From Lithospermum erythrorhizon (taxonomy: Eukaryota; Streptophyta; Magnoliopsida; Boraginales; Boraginaceae): 64,000 bases of DNA. The notes beneath the pieces are model-generated. The model was given only the letters and a program-made list of their open reading frames with translations, was not told the DNA's origin and ran no database searches. A program made the translations under genes and the position numbers. The DNA lies in NCBI GenBank assembly GCA_019722365.1, contig JADFUC010002051.1:372001-436000 (forward strand). The letters are read 5' to 3'. Below, one piece after another: positions 22,735 through 32,949 of this stretch (positions are counted from its first letter, which is position 1; each line of letters begins with the position of its first letter).

Positions 22735-23545
22735 ACTTCCGTACCCAACGCCTCACCCTACCCTCCACCCGCATAGCCCCACCTCACAGCCCCACCCCCA
22801 GACATATAAAACTGACTTCTTTCCTGTAAGTACATACCCATCTCAACATGCTAGGTCTTTTTTCTTTCTGCTCTGGAACTTAGCTTACTCTTTATGAATT
22901 GACAGCGTACATTTGGGGTTGCAACTCTAGAGAAAACCGCACATGATGATTTTAGGAAGCTTGCATCGGCAATATATCTACAAGTTAGCATTATCAGTCA
23001 GGCACTGATTTTTGTCACAAGGTCTCGGAGTTGGTCATTTGTTGAACGTCCAGGAGTATTGCTTGTAGTCGCTTTTCTAATTGCTCAACTAGTAAGTCAT
23101 TTACTGATTGTCTTATTGTAACAAGGTTGCACTTGAATGGATGGATTTTTTGTGTGTGAAGAATTTAACTACTAAATCGTCAAAGTTGTTTAGATATATA
23201 GCACGAGATGGATGAAAAACAATAATTTATTTAAATTAGATTATATTTTGTTAATGTAATTAGATCGAGTGATTCATTTATTTAAATATTTGTAAATTCT
23301 GTACTTCAAATTCGAATCCATCCTCTCAGATGCAATTTAAGATTTTTTTTTTTCACAAATCAATGTGCATCGTTTGATTACCGTTGCTTTCTTTATGCAG
23401 GTTGCCACTTTAATTGCAGTGTATGCGAATTGGAGCTTTGCTGCTATTGAAGGAATTGGATGGGGTTGGGCTGGAGTAATTTGGGGGTAGGGCTGTGGGG
23501 ATGGGAATGGAGGTAGGGTAGGGTTGGGGTAGAGATTGAAGTGTG
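22735..23545. mobile_element. Candidate gene-capturing element (Pack-type) with inverted C-rich/G-rich arms
   Basis: A C-rich arm at about 22735-22802 (CACTTCCGTACCC, CACCCTACCCTCC, CACAGCCCCACCCCCA) and a G-rich arm at about 23483-23545 (GGGGGTAGGGCTGTG, GGTAGGGTAGGGTTGGGGTA, TGAAGTG) are imperfect reverse complements over about 65 bp. A weaker match (CTAAAAT..TCA) continues outward. Between them lies only a slice of a plasma-membrane H+-ATPase gene with its introns. The host gene's exon is cut where each arm begins. This arrangement is what transposons carrying captured gene fragments look like. I did not find a convincing target duplication. Confidence 0.5.
22803..23490 (+). pseudogene. 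Plasma-membrane H+-ATPase gene fragment
   Basis: Three pieces of a P3A proton-pump gene are joined by intact-looking introns: YKTDFFP (exon end 22825, donor GTAAGT), [20 protein letters not shown] through VVAFLIAQL (22906-23091), and [18 protein letters not shown], then [10 protein letters not shown] (23401-23484). These correspond to the C-terminal transmembrane portion (around helices M7-M9) of the roughly 950-residue pump. The ATP-binding, phosphorylation and regulatory domains are absent. The reading frame is undamaged, so the copy is fairly young, but it has no start and runs into a stop at 23488. It is a captured or broken fragment, not a working pump. Confidence 0.9.
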
Positions 23546-24594
23546 TTAAGAAAAGAAAGGAGATTGAATATTTTAGTCTGCATGTTTTAGTAGTGTAGAA
23601 ATAGTTATTTTCTTGCGTGATATAATTAAATGCCGATGATCGGATCTTGAAAATTAAATCGTAGTAAGGAGGCTGTCCGATTATAGTACGGATGTTGAGA
23701 AAATTAAAAATAATTTAGAATCGCATAAAAAATTAAATTATGATTGAGGATACCCAAAATCCTTCAATATATTATAATTAGTCATACTTTCAAAAACATT
23801 TCCAAATTCTATCATTTCGTCTAGCTCAACCATTAGTTTGTTTGTTTCTTAAATAAAGTTATGATGGTTTTAGGACAACAATCACCACTAAGACTTATAT
23901 AGGATATATTCATAATTTGTCTATGTTGTACTTTGGATAAGAAAAATATGTCTAACATGAGTATGAGTTGGAGGTTTAAGAATTGGTTAAGTTTCCTACT
24001 TAAGAAGTTAATGTATCAGTTAAGCTAAACTCATCTGTATTTGAATTTAATTAATATTACTTGTGTCTCAATTTACTTGATCATGGAGGTAAAAAATATT
24101 TTATTAAGGGCTTGATTAATATTACTAATATAGCACAAAAAATTACTTTATCAAAAAATAATTTAATAATCATGAAAATAAAAAATATTTATTAAGAAAA
24201 AGTGGAAAAATCGAGATAAAGGTTATATTGAATTCATATATGACAGTAAAAGGAAGAAGAAACGTTTTGTTACGTATTCGAAATGGGAGGAATTGGGACG
24301 GAGGAATTATAAAGCAGTATTTAATACTCGCTTGGTTTTTATAGTTAATAGTTTAACCAAATTTTCAATGTATTTTTTTAATACTTTCTCTTGAAATAAA
24401 CAACTTGACGATGATATTGTTTGATTGATTGTCATTACGTTTTTAATGCGCTTTTTGACTAATTTTTCTTAATCTATGTACAAGCAAAGTCTTTAAAAGC
24501 TTGACAGTAAAAAGCGAAGGGAGTATATTGAAATATACAAATTAAGTAAATTAGATCATCTAATACAGATGATCGTTCATAACTTCATATATAT
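23546..24594. other. AT-rich intergenic DNA with degenerate MITE-like pieces
   Basis: No gene is supported. Stretches near 24062-24300 and 24375-24525 begin or end with Stowaway-like words (TCTCAATTTACTTGATC / GGGACGGAGGAATT; GCGAAGGGAGTATA) but are too decayed to delimit. Confidence 0.4.
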
Positions 24595-25789
24595 TGAAAT
24601 AACCCGACCGGTTTAATTAATTAATTAAAATCGAGTAATTGGTAATTCGGCGTAATATAATAAAAGCGGGATTTGAGAGCGTGGTGTTATCGAATAGCGG
24701 AGCAAAAATTATAGGGTAAAAATTTAATTGGAAAAGTTGATTACGATTTTACGTGCGGGTTTAAAAGAATTATGTTCGTTAACGAGCTAAACGAGAGGAC
24801 TTTTTATTAAAATAGTTTTTTTATTATTTTGTTCGTAAATCCCTACGTTGTAAAGAATAATGACCTCCTCTTCCAGGAACCCAAAACCATCGCCTCTTTT
24901 CCCCATTGAAAGAACTCAAATTTTTTCTCTTTTTCTTCCACTTTGATCATCATCCTTTGCTCTAAAATTCCAGAAAAATATATCAATCTTCTCTCCTAAA
25001 TGCGTCTCAGGTCGTTTAAGGTATGAAAGTCTTCGCCTTTTTTGAGTTTGAGAATTTTGAAAATTTGGATATTAAGGGTTCGAATTTAATAATTACAATT
25101 TGTTAAATTACGTTCTTTGGCTCCTAGATTGGTCGTTGTCGATGGAAGAGGTGAGTTTTTTGTTAATTTGAGCAATTTATTTCGAAATTATATAATTAAT
25201 TAAAGATTAGATTTTTTTATGTTAGATATGTTAGATTTAAGATGTTTATGATTATAGATATAATAATAGAGTTTTCGATAATATATTCATGAGAAAATAG
25301 TTATTTTGGATTTTAATTAATTTTATAATATAATTTCGGATTTTGGTAGAAAATAGAAATAAATTCGTTTTATGTTTATAAACTAATAAAGTTTTGTTTT
25401 ATATAAAATCTTGGTAGATGAAGTACAGATATGATTTGTAAAAAAACCTATTTTGGGTATTATAGGCAGTATTTCTAATTTTGTATAGTATTTATCAAAA
25501 CCAAAATTAAAAAGCAGAAATAAATTATAAATTTGACTTTTAAAATAAAAATCTAATTTTATTGTATTTATTCTTAGTTCAACCAACATATAATAATCTT
25601 ACTTGGAATTTTTTAGGAAATGTTTACTATTTTTTGTTTATTTATTAACTAGAATGGAGATTTTTAATAAAGGTCAAATTTTTATGATTTTAATTTAAGC
25701 TGAATTTTTATTTTATATGGGGTATGGTTGGAACAAGTAAGTTAGATCTCATTTGATAACAAGTAGATTTTAATAAAAGGTCAAATAAT

Positions 25790-26068
25790 TGTTGCGTGAC
25801 AATATGAACATACTTTTAGGGGTTGGTGGCATGTGTTTTATAGTTTGATGCTTTTCTTGATAATTACGGCTATATTATGATATCTCTTACGCCTTCTACG
25901 ATTTTGTTGATTGACACGCATATAATAAAGCCTTGACCTGAATTGTGGTCAGCAAAATCGGAGAGAGGCGGGGAAGGGGATATCATAATATAGCGGCGTG
26001 AGTATCAGAAAAGTGAATGCTATAAAACATAACTACGACTAAAATATGTTCATAATCATCGTCTATTT
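25790..26068. repeat. Foldback element nested in the gypsy LTR
   Basis: Left-arm segments (ATGAACATACTTTTAG, GTGTTTTATAG, CTTTTCTTGATAATTACGGC, TATATTATGATATC, GATTTTGTTGA) recur as reverse complements in the right arm (TCAGCAAAATC, GATATCATAATATA, GCGGCGTGAGTATCAGAAAAG, CTATAAAACAT, ACTAAAATATGTTCAT). The arms are about 130 bp around a central stretch near 25925-25940. It looks like a MITE or foldback insertion in the LTR. The ends were set by loss of pairing, so they are approximate. Confidence 0.75.
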
Positions 26069-27366
26069 TCACTGGGAGGCTCGTTGCGATTATGTTGTCT
26101 TGTGTCTATTTTGATATTGATGAGTAAATAACTAGTTTGGAGTTAATTGAAATAAATCGATTTTATACATAAAAATATAAAGCGTTACTATTAGATATAA
26201 TTTACATTTTGGACCTATGATAAAAATATTAGAATTTCGGACCTATTATGATATTTACTTGATTTTATAAAGTATTGAAGATTCCACTTTAAATAGTTAA
26301 CTTCTGAGATAGTTCACGAATAATTACTAAAGATACGTTTAAAAGTAGACTACTAAGTTTGATTAAATAGATCTGAAAATATAATTAAAGGAAGTATGGC
26401 TACAAAAGTATTGATGTACAATATAATCTTATTATATTATTTAGAGTTGGAGGCTTGGACCGGAGGTTGTTTTATTGCCGTGTGTTGGTAACTTTGCGCT
26501 AGTGGTACTAACACCTGAGAGTGGGGATTTATCTCGCTTTGTGTTGGTTCCTTACATTTGCATGTTTGGATTGTAGATATACGCTATATATTCTTGCTTT
26601 ATTTGTGCCAACGTGCTAGAAGTTATTGTTTTTGAGGGGTGTTGGTAGATGACATCGTGTTAGGGGCCGATATCTTTAGCGTTGATGATACTAGTGATGA
26701 CTACGGAAATGTTTTGATTATTATAATATGTAAGACCGTGTAAACATGACATGTGTTTTATTGTTGTTAAGGCGTCTTGTAGTTGAGTTGACATGTGAAA
26801 CTGTGATGTTGAACTTTTGGTGGAGTCATGTGTGGTCTCATGTAGTGGATCTTGAAGTGTGTGTTAGGGGTTGAGTCGAGTCGCATGTAGAGGGAACAGT
26901 CGATCCATTATGGACGATTGAGAGAGTAATGCAGACGATGGATACTTTATGTTATGGATGATTGGGATACTTTATATGTGCTTGGCCTCTTGGGGTGGTT
27001 GTAGCCGTTTGCTTGGGCATATGTGACCTTTTGGGTTGTTATAACGTATGTCGGGCGAATTAGAATTTGTATGTGGGCATTGTTATGGTACATGTTGGGG
27101 ATGTCCGGATCGAGTGTTTTGATATTTTGTTGGTGTTGATTTTGTGGACCTTCGGGTCGTGGAACTTGTGTAATATGAGATGGATATGAGATTTACTTTT
27201 GCCATATTGATGAACTGTTTGGACTTACATGTTACTTTCAAATCCTATATTCACTATATTTAGATCTTGCGTTCTATTATTTTCTTTGTTAATATAAACA
27301 TCTATCTTGAGTAGGAGGTAGCATTGTGAAACTGTTTAGTGTTTTTACTATTAACCGAACTTCTAG

Positions 27367-27367
<1 letters not shown>

Positions 27368-27408
<41 letters not shown>
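27368..27408. repeat. (TA)n microsatellite
   Basis: An uninterrupted run of about 20 TA units lies inside the gypsy solo LTR. Confidence 0.95.
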
Positions 27409-27410
<2 letters not shown>

Positions 27411-28184
27411 CTGGGTGGGTTCTACCTTCTTGACTTCGTTCGGGTGTAATGGAGTCACCACTCAGGCGATAAGTTTCCACGCAGCTTCGGCTGACCCCTC
27501 AAAACTTTCAGGTTGAGTAGTTGTTGTAGGCGGAGGCATTGACCTTCCAGCTCGTTGTTATCCTTTAGATGGCGTGGTGGTAATGAGGGGATCCTCAGCC
27601 GGTCATTTATTTAAATGTAAAGTTTTGAGTCGTTGTTTACTCCGGTTGTGGGTGATTTATATTATATGGATATATTATTGAACACTCTGTTTATGTCACT
27701 CTTATGTGTCGAATATGTAATGTTGGGTTAGGTTGCGATGATGTCCGCGTTGTGTGTATGGAACTATTTACTTTCTTGCTTAAGCATTTTAAATCCAATC
27801 TTTTATTTTTTATATTATAGTTTGGGCCGACTCGGGTATCCATTTTCTACTAACGGAGGAGTCACAATTTCGGCGCCGACTTCGGAGCGGGTTGTTACAT
27901 ATATGAGATGATGTTTAGTACAAAATTAATTTTAATATATAAATCATAGTAAAATCCATTTGTGCCATCGGTCATTGATGATGAATGGACACACAAAGAG
28001 GTACACGTATAAGAGAATATGGGATCTCATACGCAAAACAAACTACCTAAAACTTTAGATTTTTCACCCAAAAACTCAACGCACAAGCCAATATGTACCT
28101 CCTCATAAAAGCTTTTGCAAATATGAGCATCTGTGCACCTCCCTCAAAGCTTTGCAAATATGAGCATCATATATGATATATCTC

Positions 28185-28279
28185 ACATAATCTTCAAAAT
28201 ATCCTTGAATCATGATATGTTAGATTAAGGTACAGCTTTCCGACTTGTCAGTTTCATCATTCAAAATAATGGAAATGTG
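28185..28279 (+). repeat. Direct repeat, left member (partner at 31351-31446)
   Basis: CATAATCTTCAAAATATCCT, then TGAATCATGATA, TTAAGGTACAVCTTTCCGAC and TTTCATCATT recur in the same order and orientation at 31351-31446. The two 95-bp copies bracket a 3.1-kb segment that holds the 210-bp array and the unclassified GC-richer block. Confidence 0.85.
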
Positions 28280-28539
28280 TGATTATTTTGATTAAGTAGA
28301 GACTAGCTTAATAATTGTTACTGATCCCAAATTATCACTTAATTACATAATGGTGAAAACAAAAGAGAAAGAGAGACAAAGGAAGAAACTGAAATTTGTG
28401 GTACTGATATATCAAAAAGCATCAAATGATGATATATTGTGGTGTGATGAGTGAAAAATACAAAAGGCACATAAAATGACAGGCTAATTAATTTTTTATT
28501 TATGAAAAAAAACTTGAATGAAAATAACCAAACACATAT

Positions 28540-29375
28540 AGGTTTACCAAAGTTGGTACAAAATTTTATTCTTGACATTTTTTAGGTTTACCAAAATGTG
28601 GCATCTATCATTTATAATAAAATCAATTGATTACCACTGATAATAAAAATAATATAATTTTATATAATATTTAATTTGTGAAACATACAAGCAAAAAACG
28701 AATTGAAAATGGTATAATGGGAAACACTTTTGGTGCATACCATAATTGCTTAGAATGGTAGTTGGTACAAAATGGTATTCCAGCCATAGCCCATAAGGTT
28801 TACCAAAATGTGGCATCTACCATTTTATAATAAAATCAATTGATTATCACTGATAATAGAAATAATATAATTGTATAATATTTAATTTGTGCAACATACA
28901 AGCAAAAAAATGAATTGAAAATAGTATAATGGGAAACACTTATGGTGCATTCCATAATTGCTTCAGAATGATATCTTCAATACTTAAAATGAATACTAAA
29001 GTTGGTACAAAAATCATATTCGACATATTTAATAATAAAATCAATTGATTATCATTGATAATAAAAATAATATAATAGTATAATCGAAACTAGTCTAATA
29101 GTTATCATACAGCTTTTATATAGAATATACGAGTTAAATCATCTGAATCTTATAAAAGCATTGTCGCTCTGCCAAAAAAATATATAATAGAATAATATTT
29201 AATTTGTGCAACATACAAGCAAAAAATTGAATTGGAAATGGTATAATGGGAAGCTTACTTCTGGTGTATACCATAATTGCTTAAATGATATTTTCAATAC
29301 CTATAATGAATACCAAAATTGGTACAAAATGGTATTCTGACATATTATAATAAAATCAACTAATAACATTTATAA
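28540..29375. repeat. Tandem repeat, unit about 210 bp
   Basis: AAAATCAATTGATTATCAYT, followed by GATAATARAAATAATATAAT, TTTAATTTGTGCAACATAC and ATGGGAAACACTTATGGTGC, recurs with starts near 28620, 28830 and 29037. A diverged unit follows near 29352 after an insertion of about 100 bp (29085-29190). Units also carry GGTTTACCAAAATGTGGCAT (28586 and 28798). About four units are present. Open frames on the minus strand here are by-products of the repeat. Confidence 0.85.
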
Positions 29376-31030
29376 TAAAAATTAGTCCTATTCCAATCCA
29401 CATAAAATCATAAAAGCACAAGAAAATTGCAAGAATAGTTTTATTAGAACATCAGCAGGCTAACAACCAACATAAAATCACACATTTAGTGTATAAAATC
29501 AATTTAACCCCAAATCATTCAATTTTAGAACATAATCCCAAAACCGTCCTCTTAATAATCAAAATTCAATAACAAAAACATAAATTGAAAGAAAAACACA
29601 AATATAATTACAAAATGAATTATAATTTTTTTAATTAAAAAATGAAACTTCAAACTTAAAGGATGGGTGCTCTAATTTAAATAGAAACACGAAAGGCGAA
29701 AATGCCCTAATCTTGACTAGACCGTTGAATCAGCATTTATAACTTAAAAGCATGATGTAATGCAAAAGAAAATTTTATTATTTATAAAATGGGATACAAA
29801 ATAAAATCCTCTAGGGGAAAATTCTTCCAATGTCTGCGGGTTTTTATCAATCGAAGAGAGGATCGGTATCAGCCCATGGATCCTAGCGTTCTATTGCGAT
29901 TTGTGAATGTACGGAGCAACGACTTGACTTAGTGCTTGATAGGAGCTTGGTATGAGCTCGGCTTGATTTGAGCTTGGCTTGAGCTTGATTTGAGTTGAAT
30001 TTGGGATAGAAGCTACATGAAATTTGGATATGTGCCCGCCAAGCGATGAACGGGAAGTGCGGACTTGGATATGGTCGAACGGGACTTAGCAGCGTATTCC
30101 GTGTTGGTTGTATGGACTTGATCTTGGGTCTTGGGCGATCTCGGCCTATGTTAGACTAGATGGACTTAGCTGCGAAGTGTCTTGCCGATTATTGAGTCTT
30201 TTCACTTTTATGGTAGGACTTATGGATGTTCCCCCAGTTAAATTTGTGTAGGCATCTTATTGCTTCTTGTGAGACTTAATAGATGTGCTACTTGTCTTTA
30301 GTGGGGCTTTTGTAGGCTTGAGAGGCTCTTTTGTCTTGATGGGGCTTGATTTGGGATAGAACTCAGGAGCTCTTAAAACATGGGTGATGGCAGCCCAGTT
30401 ATTGGAGCGATATGCAGCTTCTTGCTTGTCTTCTGTGACACTTAGTAGCTTGTTGCGTAAGTGGGATTTAGTGAGATTTGACTTCATGACTTTTAGCTTG
30501 TCTGCGATGGCGCTTAGCGACTTGTGTTGTAGTGATGATCGATATGAAGGGTTAAGTATCTGACCTTGTTGATGACCTTGGTCGATCAGACAAGGGCCTT
30601 AGCGGCGTGCTTCTACGGCGGACTCGAGTTATAGGGATTAGATATTGATGTATTTCATATATACGGAACTTGATGAATCAAACACGAGGTTTTTCGGTGT
30701 TCATACAAGATTTATGAATAATCAGTGTTTTAGCTTATTCTTTGAATATTGAGAGCGTTCTTGAGAAGTCTGTGTCGGATGCCATTAGATTTTGTTCGAC
30801 TTGAAGAAGTATTGCGTTTGTGCAATAATTCTTAATTCGAGCGCCTATTTAGGACACACGGAAGTGTTTTAGGCCACGCGTGGTGTTTCTTCGGTGGTTT
30901 AAAAGATTTAAGCTTAAAGAATTCGGAGGTATCCTCTCTGTTTTCTCATATGTTTTTGTATTTTTTGAATGAGAGAATGTTGATTGATTTTTGAAAATAA
31001 GGGGGTATTTATAGGTTTTGGAGGCACAGA
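29376..31030 (-). other. Unclassified block with a minus-strand promoter-like leader
   Basis: From about 29820 the base composition is less AT-rich than its surroundings. At its right end, read on the minus strand, CTATAAATACCCCC (about 31003-31016) is a good TATA box, followed by a leader of about 500 nt with several short upstream ATG frames. The only clear frame (30487-30257, minus) gives 76 basic residues (MKSNLTKSHLRNKLLSVTED...), rich in Lys, Ser and Pro, with no domain I recognise. A plus-strand GGTATCAGCCCATGG near 29868 resembles a Met-tRNA primer site. The block is probably a remnant of a reverse-transcribing element, but neither lineage nor orientation can be settled. 29376-29819 holds nothing recognisable. 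Confidence 0.4.
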
Positions 31031-31350
31031 CCTACTTGTGATTAGTTAGTTTATTTCGGGTGGATCGTGATGCTTACTTGAGTTGAATTTTGAGGTAAGA
31101 TCGAGCAGAGTCGGATCTTAAAGTTAAGTTACAACAAAAATATAAGTTGATTACGATCACGAATCTGACGAGTCGGATCTTAAATTACTTATAAGTTGGA
31201 GCAAACAATATTAGAATTTATTCTTTTTGTATTTCATTTTATAAATTCTGAAACTGAAAATGTTATTAGGACATGTCATTTTGGCCAAATCAACTTATAA
31301 GTTAATTTTGATTAAAAACAATAAAAATAAAAAGCTTACCCAAACACCCT

Positions 31351-31446
31351 CATAATCTTCAAAATATCCTTGAATCATGATACTTTAAATTAAGGTACAA
31401 CTTTCCGACTATTCGATTTCATCATTATAAAACTATGGGAATGTAA
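31351..31446 (+). repeat. Direct repeat, right member (partner at 28185-28279)
   Basis: It matches 28185-28279 with scattered differences, reading CATAATCTTCAAAATATCCT through AAGGTACAACTTTCCGAC to TTTCATCATT. Its outer flanks do not match those of the partner. Confidence 0.85.
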
Positions 31447-31710
31447 CATTTAAATATTCTCCCCATCCTTATGCTGACATTGTATTAAATCTTATGGGAA
31501 AATATATACTTTAGGCAAGCATCAGAAATCAAAAAGGAGCATAATGTGTATGCACATATATTTCTATATATACGTGAATTCATTTTACATAGTGGCTCTT
31601 GACTTTTGATGTGTACACTTGTTTGGGCTCAAATAATTTATTCCTTATGCTCGTGGGTAGTACTTTCTCCGAATTATCAAAAATAGGTTTTTTAATTTAG
31701 TGAATTTGTT

Positions 31711-31823
31711 ATGTTAAATTGTTTACATGTCAACCTATTTCGAATTGTTTACATGTTAAATTGTTTACATGTCAACCTATTTCAGGTGTTTATGTTAAAA
31801 TTGTTTACATGTCAACCTATTTC
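31711..31823 (+). repeat. Short tandem repeat around TTGTTTACATGTCAACCTA
   Basis: ATTGTTTACATGTCAACCTA followed by TTTC occurs three times (31718, 31770, 31800), and a shortened ATTGTTTACATGTTAA also occurs. The rest of 31030-32190 is AT-rich with no supported gene. Confidence 0.9.
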
Positions 31824-32189
31824 TTTTTTACAACTTTTGAAAGATCAAAGAATATAAATAACACTAAATTTCATTCTGACAGTTGAACTACTTTTATCAT
31901 TTCAAATAAGCATCTAAATATTTTAACATTTGAATAAGCGCAAAGTAATTTTTGAATGCACAAAATTTTCAAATTCCATTTTTTAAGAAATTGACCGATG
32001 TTTGACTTGAAAATAGACTCTAACCCAAGGATAGGTTAGTCATATTGAAAATGTAGATATTTTGGAGGGAAAAATAAAGAAAGTTACAGTGCCCATTTAC
32101 ATTATGAAGTTGAGTGCCATGGTGATTTTTTTTTTTGCTTATTTATCTGAGGTTGATTGAGGAGGAGGCGTAGCTTCGCGTAATTGAAC

Positions 32190-32530
32190 TAAGATATGGA
32201 AATGTCACCACAAGTGTCCGATGTGGAAGAAATTCTATGGAGTGGGTAAGCTACACTCAAAAGAATCCGGGCAGGAGATTCGTAAGATGTCAGATCGGGT
32301 AAGATAAATTATTTGCTTTTGAATGAAATTTTGGGCATGTAAGTCGAAACTGATTGAGTTGCTCTTTGATAGGTAACTCCTTGTCGGTTTTGGAAGTGGA
32401 TTGATGACTCTGTTCCTCCATTGGTCCGCCATGCCATGGATATGAATATGAAGAAATCGGAGAAGGCGAAACTTCTAGGTGTAGCATTGATTGTATGTTG
32501 TAATTTTTTTCTTGTTTATGGGTAGACATT
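32190..32530 (+). pseudogene. GRF-type zinc-finger protein fragment
   Basis: Plus-strand residues include VRCGRN, then SYTQKNPGRRFVRCQIG (about 32247-32300). After an intron-like AT-rich gap with GT/AG ends, PCRFWKWIDDSVPPLVRH follows (about 32380-32430). This reproduces the GRF zinc finger: Cys, a 'NPGRRF..C' core, then a Cys followed by 'F.WxD'. No ATG lies in frame upstream before a stop, and nothing is found beyond about 32520. It is therefore a fragment. GRF fingers of this type are common in small plant proteins and transposon-associated genes. It is convergent with the adjacent minus-strand transposase. Confidence 0.65.
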
Positions 32531-32949
32531 GTGAGGAATGTAAGTGTAGCCTGGTTTTGGTATGTATGAAATTGCAGCTCCACAGATCTAGGTTTTTAAT
32601 GGTGAAGATGGCACCTCAACTTTTGGTATTTTCTTGAGAAAGATAGCTTTAAACTTTTGCCAATGTGCATTTAAACACCTAAACTATACGGTTGTAACAT
32701 AACGCTTAGTGGAGATAAATTGAAGCTATTTTCTATTTATTGTTGTCCTTTAACATTTCGATAATCTTAAGTACTCAAATCAAATCACCCAATGACATAT
32801 AATGAACACAATTTAATTGAAAAAGGAAGATAGATTAAATGATTGTATACGTTCAACGGCAAAGTTGACACATAGTGTTCAAAATAGCCAAAATACAATT
32901 CATGAAAACAAAAGAAAAGTAACAGTGGAAATCTATGAAATCTAGGCTA

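Larger units (their letters stand above)
24595..27899 (+). mobile_element. Solo LTR of a Ty3/gypsy-type retrotransposon (3.3 kb)
   Basis: The LTR starts TGAAATAACCCGACC at 24595 and ends GAGCGGGTTGTTACA at 27899. It is flanked by a perfect 5-bp duplication, TATAT (24590-24594 and 27900-27904). The AACCCGACC start, the near-end CTAACGGAGGAGTCAC..CGGCGCCGAC segment, and a length over 3 kb are typical of long-LTR gypsy lineages such as Tekay/Retand-type chromoviruses. No internal region follows, so the copy is a solo LTR left by unequal recombination. A foldback is nested at 25.79-26.07 kb, and a (TA)n run lies at 27368-27408. Confidence 0.85.

Noticed and set aside
28339..28816. Minus-strand frames of 79 and 61 residues
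   Set aside because: They consist of or abut the 210-bp repeat; repeat-derived.
29868..29883. GGTATCAGCCCATGG as a primer binding site of a plus-strand retroelement
   Set aside because: No LTR end precedes it, and the nearby promoter-like signal is on the opposite strand, so it is noted but not called.
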